A DNA stretch of 6,896 bases from Candidatus Sifarchaeum marinoarchaea (GTDB lineage: Archaea > Asgardarchaeota > Sifarchaeia > Borrarchaeales > Borrarchaeaceae): NCBI GenBank assembly GCA_016294985.1, contig JAECRW010000079.1:1-6896 (forward strand), written 5' to 3'. The notes under the pieces are model-generated. The model saw only the letters and a program-made list of their open reading frames with translations, did no database searches and was not told the origin of the DNA. Both the position numbers and the translations under genes were made by a program. This document shows, piece after piece, positions 1 to 6,453 of the stretch (within the stretch, counting starts at the first letter, position 1; every line of letters begins with the position of its first letter).

Positions 1-569
1 TTCATAAGGTACTGCTCGCCATGCCCTTGTAAAATTTGAACAACAGTGCCTAATCCGTGTTCAAGCACACCACCAACGACCTTAAGAATTACGTCGGTTT
101 CTGGCGGGCAACCCAAGATATGAAGATCCATTGGCACGATCTCGTCATTCGGTACAACGAACGGTTCGAAATCAGGTACATCGTGTGTAGGAATTGTACC
201 CTCAACAACTGATTCGGTGGTAAGGAATTTTCGTTTTTTACAGTCTTCGATGTTATAGCTATTTGCCATTCCATAAACTCCGCCAAAAGAAGAGCATGTT
301 CCGAATGAAACTACTGCCTTTGATTTTTTCCGCAGTACTTTCAAAAGGTGTACGTCTTCCTCTGTGCGAGAGCAACCTTCAACAAAACCGATATCAATTT
401 CCCCATCAGGAATAGCTTCAAGATCTTTGTATTTAAAGTCGACTACAGCCGCCCAGTGCACGACCTCAAGATGTGGGACAACATCGAGTAATTTTTCATG
501 CATATCTACAAGCGACTGATGACAACCCCAGCATGAAGCTAATTGTAAGAAAGCAACTTTTAGAGGCAT
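1..569 (-). CDS. mvhG: MvhG-like [NiFe]-hydrogenase small (gamma) subunit, 3' end cut by window
   Basis: The first 189 residues of an F420-non-reducing hydrogenase small-subunit-like protein (NADH:ubiquinone oxidoreductase 20 kDa-like fold) are visible; the rest lies beyond base 1. I translated it from the ATG at 569-567. The start is supported by GGATGTGATC (581-572), one mismatch from the archaeal 16S-complementary sequence. The iron-sulfur ligand pattern of the family is present: SCWGC (C13, C16), EGC (C66), GTC (C92) and GCPP (C154). No signal peptide or twin-arginine motif is seen, so a cytoplasmic enzyme is likely. In known systems MvhG passes electrons from the NiFe site of MvhA through three clusters to MvhD and HdrA, and mvhD lies immediately upstream here. 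The 118-base gap to mvhD holds a promoter-like sequence, so it may be transcribed separately. The catalytic large subunit is not in view. Family confident; hydrogenase activity inferred. Confidence 0.85.
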   Translation of the reverse strand, partial: MPLKVAFLQLASCWGCHQSLVDMHEKLLDVVPHLEVVHWAAVVDFKYKDLEAIPDGEIDIGFVEGCSRTEEDVHLLKVLRKKSKAVVSFGTCSSFGGVYGMANSYNIEDCKKRKFLTTESVVEGTIPTHDVPDFEPFVVPNDEIVPMDLHILGCPPETDVILKVVGGVLEHGLGTVVQILQGHGEQYLM

Positions 570-687
570 GTGATCACATCCTTTTCATTGAATAACATAT
601 GTTACTTATTTAAATATCCATCAAATTTCATTATGTTTGTTTAAATGTCATTATTGTTCATTATATTTATTTTTTAATCCTCTATTT
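570..687 (-). promoter_or_regulatory. Candidate promoter and operator for mvhG
   Basis: This is a very AT-rich 118-base gap between mvhD and mvhG. On the minus strand ATTTAAAT (615-608) is a good archaeal TATA box, and about 25 bases downstream puts a start near 585, giving a short leader that includes the ribosome site. A perfect 12-base palindrome, TAACATATGTTA (593-604), sits between the TATA box and that start, where a repressor would block initiation. Upstream, the heptamer TCATTAT (plus strand) recurs at 628, 648 and 658, spaced 20 and 10 bases, that is, on one face of the helix. The motifs are seen directly; their function is inferred. Confidence 0.45.
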
Positions 688-1134
688 TTAACTGGAGTCG
701 TTAAAGGGCCCTAACTCCTTCAATACTTTAACAAAATCTTTGACGACTCTTGTAAATTTCTCACCCTCAGATGCAGACACCCACTCTAAACGAAGGCGTT
801 CAGGGTTAATGTTCATCGAACGTAGATATTCTTTGAGTATGATTATTCTTCTTTGAGTCCTGTAGTTCCCCTCTACATAATGGCAGTCACCGAGATGGCA
901 TCCGCCGATAAAAACGCCATCTGCACCTCGACGAAATGCTTCAAGAATAAATTGAGGGTCAACGCGTCCAGAGCACATTACCCTTATGATTCTGATGTTA
1001 GTGGGATACTGCATCCTGCCAAGTCCGGCCATGTCAGCGCCACCGTAACAGCACCAGTTGCACAAAAAGCCAATGATCTTAGGCTCGAATTCTTTTGCAT
1101 CTGCAAATTTTTCTACCGTAATTGCATCTGTCAT
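688..1134 (-). CDS. mvhD: MvhD-type hydrogenase iron-sulfur (delta) subunit
   Basis: This 148-residue protein is the full length expected for MvhD/VhuD, the [2Fe-2S] subunit that links a hydrogenase (or formate dehydrogenase) to HdrA. Residues 18-31 carry the family motif IIGFLCNWCCYGGAD, followed by RVMCSGRVDP (C54) and GGCHLGDCHY (C79, C84), so six cysteines are available for the cluster. I chose the ATG at 1134-1132 because GGAGGG (1148-1143) lies 8 bases upstream; the frame stays open to a TTG at 1158 but that has no ribosome site. The ATG follows the hdrA stop by four bases and its ribosome site lies inside the end of hdrA, so translation is probably coupled. In some Methanococcales the orthologue VhuD contains selenocysteine; here all positions are sense Cys codons. 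Ends in TAA. Confidence 0.93.
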   Translation of the reverse strand: MTDAITVEKFADAKEFEPKIIGFLCNWCCYGGADMAGLGRMQYPTNIRIIRVMCSGRVDPQFILEAFRRGADGVFIGGCHLGDCHYVEGNYRTQRRIIILKEYLRSMNINPERLRLEWVSASEGEKFTRVVKDFVKVLKELGPFNDSS

Positions 1135-1138
1135 AATC

Positions 1139-3145
1139 TTAACCCTCCAATGCTGCAATTACCATGTCCATTATTTGATTACTAGTGTAGTGCCTGTGTG
1201 TAATCGCGTTTGATGGGCATGCTGCACCGCACGTACCGCAACCGGTGCACAGAGCATCAACGACTTCAGCGCTGCTGTGCCCCTCAACATCAACTATTTT
1301 AATAGCAGCATAAGGACATATGTACCAACAGATTCCACAACCTGAGCAGATATCTTCATCAACCCAAGCGGTAATTGGTTCAATTGGGACTTCTCCTGGA
1401 GCTAGGAGATCGATTGCCTTAGCTGCTGCATTAGCAGCGTGAGTTACAGTATCGGTGATATCTCTTGGTGCCATACAAGTGCCGGCAAGCATTATTCCTT
1501 TAGTATGTGTTTCAGCAGGTTGCAATTTGACATGAGCCTCTAGGAAATAACCATCTGCACCACGAGAAATTCTTAAGATTCTCTGAAGTTCATCGATTCC
1601 TTTTGGCGGAGTCAATGCTAAGGTAAGTATAACAATATCTACGGTGATTTTCATATGGCGAGCAATATTGGAATTGTAGACGTTAAAGACAAGAGATCCA
1701 TCTGGATTCTGTAAGACCTCAGAAGGTTGACCTCTGATAAACTTGACGCCCATATTTCGGACTTTGCGGTAAAATTCTTCGTAACCTTTGCCGAATGATC
1801 TTAGGTCAATGTAACAGATGTAAACATCAGTGTCGGATCCTAATTTCTCTTTTAACAAATATGCTTGTTTCATCGCAGCCATGCAACCGTATCTGCAACA
1901 ATACAATTCGTTTTCTTCGTCTCTTGCACCTACACATTGAATAATGGCTACTGACTTTGGTTCTTTGTTATCTGAGGGTCTAAGAATGTGTCCCTCTGTT
2001 GGTCCACCTGCATTGACTATACGTTCAAAGTCCATGTTCGTAATCACATTAGGATATCTGCCATATCCTAGTTCTGGGATTTTTGTAGCGTCGAACGTAT
2101 CACAACCTGAAGCAACGACAATCGAACCGACTGTCAGGTCAAGTATTTCTGGTTCTTGATCGTAATCTACGGCATTTTTAGGACAAAGTTGCTTGCAAGT
2201 GGTGCACATCTTGTTTTTGAAGTAAAGACAGTGCTCTGGATCAATTGTAAATTTTAGCGGCACTGCTTGCGGAAATGGGACATAAATAGCCGCTCTCTTT
2301 CCACGATTCATGTCGAATTCATTTGGTACTCTTACTGGACATACAAATGAACACTCACCGCATCCAGTGCATGCTTCTTCGATTACGTATCTTGGTTTTC
2401 TTTCAACCGTAACTTTAAAGTTACCTACATATCCATCAACGTTTTTAACTTCTGAATAGGTGAGAAGTGTGATATCAGGATGTCTAGATACATTCACCAT
2501 TTTAGGTGTTAGAATACATGCAGAACAATCGAGAGTTGGGAATGTTTTATCCAATTGCGCCATTTTTCCCCCAATACTGGTCTCTCTTTCAACTAGATAA
2601 ACCTTTAAACCGGCATCTGCCATGTCTAGAGCTGTTTCAATACCAGCGATTCCACCACCAATAACAAGGGCGGATTTGTCAACAGGTATTGTTGTCCTTT
2701 CCAATGGTACAAGGTCGCGAGATCTTGAAATAGCCATACGTACAAGATCTTTTGCTTTTTCTGTCGCATTCTCTTTCTCTTTCATATGACACCAACTACA
2801 CTGTTCCCTGATATTCGCAACCTCCAAAACATAAGGATTTAACCCAGCATCGCTTATTGTCTTTCTGAAGGTTTGTTCGTGCATTTTAGGCGTGCATGCC
2901 GCGACAACAACTCGATTTATTCCAAGTTCCTTAATATCATCCCGGATCATATTTTGTCCGGGTTCTGAACACGTATAAAGATAATCTTTAGCGGTCACCA
3001 CATTCGGCAATGTTGCAGCATATTCGGCAACAGATTCACTATCGACCGTTCCCGCTATGTTCTTTCCACAATGGCAAATATATATCCCAATTCTAGGTTC
3101 ATCCTTATCGCTCTTTTGGGGTTCTTCTTTATTCAAGTTCGTCAC
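1139..3145 (-). CDS. hdrA: HdrA, flavin/iron-sulfur subunit of heterodisulfide reductase-type complex
   Basis: Soluble HdrA of 668 residues, normal for the family; in methanogens it carries the FAD that bifurcates electrons between ferredoxin and the heterodisulfide. Visible in order: an N-terminal domain with CHCG (C24, C26), C59, C84 and C116-x2-C119; the FAD-binding GGGIAG (163-168) ending in VYLVERE; LDCSAC (C207, C210), a position where I recall selenocysteine in some methanogens; an inserted ferredoxin domain (C259, 262, 265, 269 and C306, 314, 317, 321); a thioredoxin-reductase-like part with CCRYGC (416-421); and a C-terminal two-[4Fe-4S] ferredoxin (C600-610 and C633-643). The GTG at 3145 has GGA directly abutting it; a TTG at 3136 has GGAGTGA five bases upstream and may be the true start (665 aa). 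Flanked by frhB and mvhD on the same strand, it is the likely hub of the complex. HdrB/HdrC are not in view. Confidence 0.95.
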   Translation of the reverse strand: MTNLNKEEPQKSDKDEPRIGIYICHCGKNIAGTVDSESVAEYAATLPNVVTAKDYLYTCSEPGQNMIRDDIKELGINRVVVAACTPKMHEQTFRKTISDAGLNPYVLEVANIREQCSWCHMKEKENATEKAKDLVRMAISRSRDLVPLERTTIPVDKSALVIGGGIAGIETALDMADAGLKVYLVERETSIGGKMAQLDKTFPTLDCSACILTPKMVNVSRHPDITLLTYSEVKNVDGYVGNFKVTVERKPRYVIEEACTGCGECSFVCPVRVPNEFDMNRGKRAAIYVPFPQAVPLKFTIDPEHCLYFKNKMCTTCKQLCPKNAVDYDQEPEILDLTVGSIVVASGCDTFDATKIPELGYGRYPNVITNMDFERIVNAGGPTEGHILRPSDNKEPKSVAIIQCVGARDEENELYCCRYGCMAAMKQAYLLKEKLGSDTDVYICYIDLRSFGKGYEEFYRKVRNMGVKFIRGQPSEVLQNPDGSLVFNVYNSNIARHMKITVDIVILTLALTPPKGIDELQRILRISRGADGYFLEAHVKLQPAETHTKGIMLAGTCMAPRDITDTVTHAANAAAKAIDLLAPGEVPIEPITAWVDEDICSGCGICWYICPYAAIKIVDVEGHSSAEVVDALCTGCGTCGAACPSNAITHRHYTSNQIMDMVIAALEG

Positions 3146-3181
3146 TCCAATTTTATCTTTATTTTGTAATAATATAACTAA
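3146..3181 (-). promoter_or_regulatory. AT-rich frhB-hdrA junction with weak TATA-like sequence
   Basis: The 36 bases between the frhB stop (3184-3182) and the hdrA GTG contain TTATATTATT on the minus strand (about 3177-3168). A TATA box there would place initiation close to the GTG at 3145, allowing a leaderless hdrA message; otherwise the two genes are simply one transcript. The strip has the composition of a spacer rather than of coding sequence. Confidence 0.25.
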
Positions 3182-4321
3182 TCAGGCATGAGATTCTTTG
3201 TATTTTTTGCCGGTTTCTTGTTTTTTACTTGTTAATCGGCGCAGTAAGTTTTCTCCTTTTTCTGTTAGAGACTCTTTTTTAATCATTTTCGCCCTAACAG
3301 CGCCTTCAAAAATATCTTTGCCTTTTTGGGTACGGACAAAGACTGTTGACCAGCCACCAGGTGTGCCTATGCTTCCAACACTTATATCGGCATACCAGCT
3401 GGTAAGATCTTCGCATGAATGACAGCCGCTTTTGACAGCAGCAGTAGTCTCCTCTAGGGGAATAGTTTTGGCTTCCTCATCACCCATTGGGAAAATGTGC
3501 AAAGCGCCTTTCTTAATATCCATTTTCCGTATCTGGTCGACTTTCAGACCTGTCTTTTCCTGGATGAGTTGGTGCAATTTTGCCGCATCAAAGTTTTCCA
3601 TACAGAATAGCCCAATATTTAATGTAATAAGATTTGCTGGGCGGATCTCCGCGCCTTCCAAGGCGTTGTGCATTTTTCTCACACCAAGTGCTTGACAGGG
3701 CGTTCCAACAAACGCTAAGCGAAGCCAATCTTCGCCTACAGGGCGTTGTGCCAATAACTCCTCTACAGTCTCCCTATACTGAGCAAGGGAAGCAATATTG
3801 GGACTGAGTGAGTAACGGGTACCGGCGGATTTAAGCAAGTCCTCATACGAGGTGATAATTTTTGGCTCAGGAACCCAGGGGTCATCTTCACTTGTTACTG
3901 AGACAATGGCTCCATCGATGAGGCCCTGTTGAAATGCATATGCTATGATGGTAGAGACAATACCCCCATCCTGAGCGACTTCTACGATCTCTGGCACTTC
4001 AGTTTTTGCTTTATAGAGATTTAGATAAGTGCCAAAGACATTTTCTGTGCTAAACAATTCCTCCATACGCGGCGCAAGTGATTCTGTGACAGGACACACA
4101 AAATAACACAGCTTACACTCGATACACTTGCCTACAGGTGGTTCCCCCTCAGGTACCTCCCCAGGAGTCTCTTGAAGCGTTGGAATTTCATCAATAAATT
4201 TGACAACTTGAGTTGGGCAGACTGAAACACAACTACCACAACCAGTACATGTGCCTTTATCAATCACGTCGGCCTTTAAATCTGTAAAAGGGCCAACCTT
4301 AAGCTCAACTTCCACAGTCAT
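3182..4321 (-). CDS. FrhB-like F420 hydrogenase/dehydrogenase beta subunit with N-terminal 2x[4Fe-4S]
   Basis: The 379-residue protein starts with two [4Fe-4S] motifs, CTGCGSCVSVCP (C25, 28, 31, 35) and CIECKLCYFVCP (C66, 69, 72, 76), followed by FrhB N- and C-terminal domains: AQDGGIVS (116-123), SAGTRYSLSPN (165-175), FVGTPCQA (204-211, C209), GLFCMENFD (237-245, C240), and KSGCHSCEDLTSWYADISVGS (C300, C303). Proteins of this family bind FAD and exchange a hydride with coenzyme F420 (FrhB, FpoF, FqoF, FdhB, and glutamate synthase- and sulfite reductase-related versions). Placed first in a cluster with hdrA, it probably lets HdrA exchange electrons with F420; that partner assignment is inference. 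The ATG at 4321 has a weak GAGTGA-like site upstream. It is the only gene in the window ending in TGA, and it is in the same frame as hdrA with 12 sense codons between. A strong promoter-like sequence precedes it. Confidence 0.9.
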   Translation of the reverse strand: MTVEVELKVGPFTDLKADVIDKGTCTGCGSCVSVCPTQVVKFIDEIPTLQETPGEVPEGEPPVGKCIECKLCYFVCPVTESLAPRMEELFSTENVFGTYLNLYKAKTEVPEIVEVAQDGGIVSTIIAYAFQQGLIDGAIVSVTSEDDPWVPEPKIITSYEDLLKSAGTRYSLSPNIASLAQYRETVEELLAQRPVGEDWLRLAFVGTPCQALGVRKMHNALEGAEIRPANLITLNIGLFCMENFDAAKLHQLIQEKTGLKVDQIRKMDIKKGALHIFPMGDEEAKTIPLEETTAAVKSGCHSCEDLTSWYADISVGSIGTPGGWSTVFVRTQKGKDIFEGAVRAKMIKKESLTEKGENLLRRLTSKKQETGKKYKESHA

Positions 4322-4380
4322 TTCAGCTCACTCTCTTATCATCGACTTAATATCTAATTTTTCATGTTTCGTCAAAATAA

Positions 4381-4401
4381 TTATCGCTTATCGACAAAGC
4401 G
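4381..4401. repeat. TTATCG tandem repeat and CGCTT/AAGCG dyad near the frhB transcription start
   Basis: TTATCG occurs at 4381-4386 and again at 4388-4393, and CGCTT (4385-4389) pairs with AAGCG (4397-4401) over a 7-base loop. The element lies where the frhB operon transcript is predicted to begin, so it could be an operator or a 5' leader hairpin. The pattern is short and could be chance. Confidence 0.25.
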
Positions 4402-4410
4402 TAGCATTTA

Positions 4411-4431
4411 AATCTTTTTCGCAGAAAGATT
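4411..4431. repeat. Inverted repeat overlapping the frhB promoter
   Basis: AATCTTT (4411-4417) and AAAGATT (4425-4431) form perfect 7-base arms around a 7-base spacer. The dyad covers the BRE and the edge of the TATA box of the frhB operon promoter, the usual position for an archaeal repressor or activator site. I cannot assign it to a known regulator. Confidence 0.4.
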
Positions 4432-4565
4432 AGATGGATGATTTGTATTCAAATTATGTTATATAGTTCTTCGAGTGGAGTTCTATTGTTTAATGTTTAA
4501 ATATATTGGCATATTATTTAAAATGATAGTTCATTACCTATATTGTAGCGTGATTGGCAAGAAAA

Positions 4566-4572
4566 GGTGATC
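4566..4572 (+). promoter_or_regulatory. Ribosome binding site fixing the SepSecS start
   Basis: GGTGATC is a perfect seven-base complement to the archaeal 16S rRNA 3' end and lies five bases before the GTG at 4578. It falls inside the reading frame that would result from the upstream TTG at 4554, which argues that the GTG is the real start. Confidence 0.8.
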
Positions 4573-4577
4573 AGCCC

Positions 4578-5912
4578 GTGAAATTATCAAAAGAACTATT
4601 TTTGGGTTTAATTCCGCAACATATACTAGATCGCGGTCTAATTGTTTTAGATGAAACTCTAATAAAACCAATAAAAAGACTTTTTGAACAAAGGAAACTT
4701 CCAAAAGAGGGATGGTCTGACGATACAATTAGATTACTTCTTAAGGTTTTGTCAGCTATTGACACGGATAAAGATCCGAAAGCTGCACGTATCGGGGAGC
4801 GAGAAGCGCGAATTACATCACCTTTGGTTTCGGAATTAGCTGCTGGATTTAATCATGGGGTAGGTAGAAGCGGTGTACTTATAGATGCTCAGCCAAAGGC
4901 AGCAGGCGCATCTTTAATGTATCAGATCGCTAACCGACTTGCAGAGGATGTATTAAAAAAATTTGGGATAGAAAATATCAAAGGCGCATATGTCATCCCG
5001 CTAGCTACGGGTATGAGCATTGCTCTTGTATTAAAAGTAGCACGGGATCTTACAGGAGGACGAGACGTAGTATATCCACGAATAGACCATAAATCACCTT
5101 TAAACGCTATTTCACTTGTTGACCTGAAACCAAAGATTATACCCTGTAAATTAGATGGTGATGCTCTTGTTTCTGATCCAAGTAATGTAGAATCGGCAAT
5201 AAATGGGCAAACTGCAGCGATTTTAACAACAACTACCTTTTTCCCACCTAGGCAGACAGATGATGTAATTGCAATTTCAAAAATTGCCAAGGAAAAAGAA
5301 ATTCCACATATAATTAATAATGCATATGGCGTCCAGTCACCTAAAATAATGAATATGATTAGAAGCGCGATTTTTAAAGGGCGTGTAGATGCGATAATTC
5401 AATCAACAGATAAGAACTTTCTGTGCCCTGTTGGAGGATCAGTTATAGCTGGTACCGATGAAGAATTCCTTAGAAGAGTGGCCCATTCATATGCCGGACG
5501 CGCAACTGCTGCACCAGTCGTCCAATTTTTAGCAGCAATTCTCTCGTTAGGAGAAAATCGATATAGAGAATTAATACAGCAACAGCAAGAATATTATAAT
5601 TTGTTGAAAGATCAACTAGGAGAGATTGCAGAAAAACATGGAGAACGCCTACTTAAGGTAGATAGTTCTATTGCAATAGCGATGACCATTACAAAACCGA
5701 GAATTGCGCATGAAATAGGGGCTAAATTGTATACTTCACGAGTTACAGGACCACGTGGCTTACCTAAACAAGATTCCACCTTTGGCACTTGCTATGACGA
5801 ATATCCTACTCAATATCTTACGATAAATGCAGCAATTGGAGTAGAAGAAACAGACATTCGTACAACTGTAAAACGTTTAGACGAACTTCTTAAAAAAACT
5901 CCACTATCATAA
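4578..5912 (+). CDS. spcS: O-phosphoseryl-tRNA(Sec):selenocysteinyl-tRNA synthase (SepSecS)
   Basis: A PLP enzyme that converts Sep-tRNA(Sec) plus selenophosphate into Sec-tRNA(Sec), the last step of selenocysteine synthesis in archaea and eukaryotes. From the GTG at 4578 it has 444 residues, close to archaeal family members. Diagnostic segments: GEREARITSPLVSELAAGF then NHGVGRSG and DAQPKAAGAS, matching the phosphoseryl-binding region of the human enzyme; NNAYGVQSPK; and STDKNF with K279, the expected Schiff-base lysine, followed by CPVGGSVIAG. These separate it from SepCysS and bacterial SelA. The gene stands alone, divergent from the redox operon and convergent with the gcvH-like gene. A TTG at 4554 would add eight residues but would place the strong ribosome site within the coding region. 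Ends in TAA. No PSTK, SelD, EFSec or tRNA(Sec) gene is visible here. Confidence 0.95.
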   Translation: MKLSKELFLGLIPQHILDRGLIVLDETLIKPIKRLFEQRKLPKEGWSDDTIRLLLKVLSAIDTDKDPKAARIGEREARITSPLVSELAAGFNHGVGRSGVLIDAQPKAAGASLMYQIANRLAEDVLKKFGIENIKGAYVIPLATGMSIALVLKVARDLTGGRDVVYPRIDHKSPLNAISLVDLKPKIIPCKLDGDALVSDPSNVESAINGQTAAILTTTTFFPPRQTDDVIAISKIAKEKEIPHIINNAYGVQSPKIMNMIRSAIFKGRVDAIIQSTDKNFLCPVGGSVIAGTDEEFLRRVAHSYAGRATAAPVVQFLAAILSLGENRYRELIQQQQEYYNLLKDQLGEIAEKHGERLLKVDSSIAIAMTITKPRIAHEIGAKLYTSRVTGPRGLPKQDSTFGTCYDEYPTQYLTINAAIGVEETDIRTTVKRLDELLKKTPLS

Positions 5913-5946
5913 GCAGTTATAAAAGAACATAATTGTGAACGAAATA

Positions 5947-6375
5947 TTAAACGACCTTTTTGATAGTTGCCTTCACCCATTTAACGAGCTCAGGGCTCCC
6001 TCCCTTCATTAGCGATTCTTTTTCTGCTAGCAAATTAGTAGGGGAGACTTTAATAAGCCATCCTGATGTGTATGGCTCAGATACGGCAATTTGAGGGTCA
6101 AATTCCACTTCTTGATTCACATCCGCAATTTTACCCGAAATCGGGCTGTATAGTGTAAGACTTCCCTTCCACGAATCAGATGCACCAATTGGTTTCCCGG
6201 CTGTGATTTCATATCCAACTGGAAAGAATACTTCGATGAGTGCAAACTCCTTAACCGCTTTTACAGCGAGTTCATTGAGTCCAATTATCGCCAAGTTATC
6301 ATTTTCTATACGGACCCATAGAAACTGATCGGAATAATAGAGATCATCAGGAAATACGTAACCTTCTATTTCCAT
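5947..6375 (-). CDS. GcvH-like lipoyl-carrier protein
   Basis: A 142-residue protein of the glycine cleavage H-protein/lipoyl-domain family, near the usual 125-145 aa. Family features in order: an N-terminal DLYYSDQFLWVRIENDNLAIIGLNELA strand region (split here across residues 11-37), FFPVGYEITAGKPIGASDSWKG with the candidate lipoyl-lysine K70, and LYSPISGKIADVN followed by a SGWLIKV strand (as in the typical GWL...). The lysine motif reads DSWKGSLTLYSP where textbook H-proteins have ESVKAAS-LYSP, so this is a divergent member. H-proteins carry lipoamide-bound methylamine between P- and T-proteins; related carriers (LbpA) serve sulfur-oxidising Hdr-like complexes. No other glycine-cleavage or lipoate gene is in view, so the role is open. 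The ATG has GGTGA (6387-6383) seven bases upstream. Ends in TAA, 34 bases from the SepSecS stop. Confidence 0.8.
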   Translation of the reverse strand: MEIEGYVFPDDLYYSDQFLWVRIENDNLAIIGLNELAVKAVKEFALIEVFFPVGYEITAGKPIGASDSWKGSLTLYSPISGKIADVNQEVEFDPQIAVSEPYTSGWLIKVSPTNLLAEKESLMKGGSPELVKWVKATIKKVV

Positions 6376-6453
6376 TTTTAATTCACCTTAAATATGATGT
6401 GTAAATCTCCTGGCGGTCGCGTTCACCGCCCATCTCCCCACCTTTAGAGGTTT
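6376..6453 (-). other. Intergenic stem-loop and possible 16-codon ORF
   Basis: In this 78-base spacer GGCGGT (6412-6417) pairs with ACCGCC (6425-6430) across a 7-base loop, a strikingly GC-rich hairpin in an AT-rich neighbourhood. The same stretch can be read on the minus strand as a tiny ORF: ATG at 6433-6431, 16 codons, stop TGA at 6385-6383 inside the gcvH ribosome site, with GGTG (6442-6439) five bases before the ATG. I cannot tell whether either is functional; no TATA box is correctly spaced for gcvH, so co-transcription with the upstream gene is likely. Confidence 0.3.

Larger units (their letters stand above)
4322..4577. promoter_or_regulatory. Divergent control region between redox operon and SepSecS gene
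   Basis: This 256-base region has no supported gene or RNA. For the minus-strand redox operon, ATTTAAAT (4413-4406) preceded by a purine-rich GCGAAAAAG (4422-4414) makes a good TATA box plus BRE, predicting a start near 4384 and a leader of about 60 bases. For the plus-strand SepSecS gene, TTTAAATATAT (4496-4506) predicts a start near 4530; a second AT-rich box, ATTATTTAAAAT (4513-4524), is an alternative. The two promoters are about 90 bases apart and back to back, so they can be controlled separately. Motifs seen; activity inferred. Confidence 0.55.

Noticed and set aside
89..286. Minus-strand 65-codon open frame
   Set aside because: Shadow frame inside the mvhG-like gene, whose own frame carries the conserved cysteine motifs through this stretch.
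570..687. Intrinsic terminator after mvhD
   Set aside because: The minus-strand transcript shows no T-run or stable stem here; the long T-run is on the plus strand.
853..1185. Plus-strand open frame of 110 codons
   Set aside because: Lies entirely opposite mvhD and the end of hdrA, both with clear family motifs; its translation has no recognisable features.
2500..2545. Selenocysteine at the HdrA LDCSAC site
   Set aside because: Both codons are TGT, so cysteine; there is no in-frame TGA within hdrA.
4922..5290. Minus-strand 122-codon open frame
   Set aside because: Antisense to the conserved core of SepSecS, with no ribosome site and no family resemblance.
4578..5912. Could the PLP enzyme be SepCysS (archaeal tRNA-dependent cysteine synthesis)?
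   Set aside because: The NHGVGRSG and QPKAAGAS segments and the STDKNF-x-CPVGG lysine site match SepSecS, including the human enzyme, and the length fits SepSecS.
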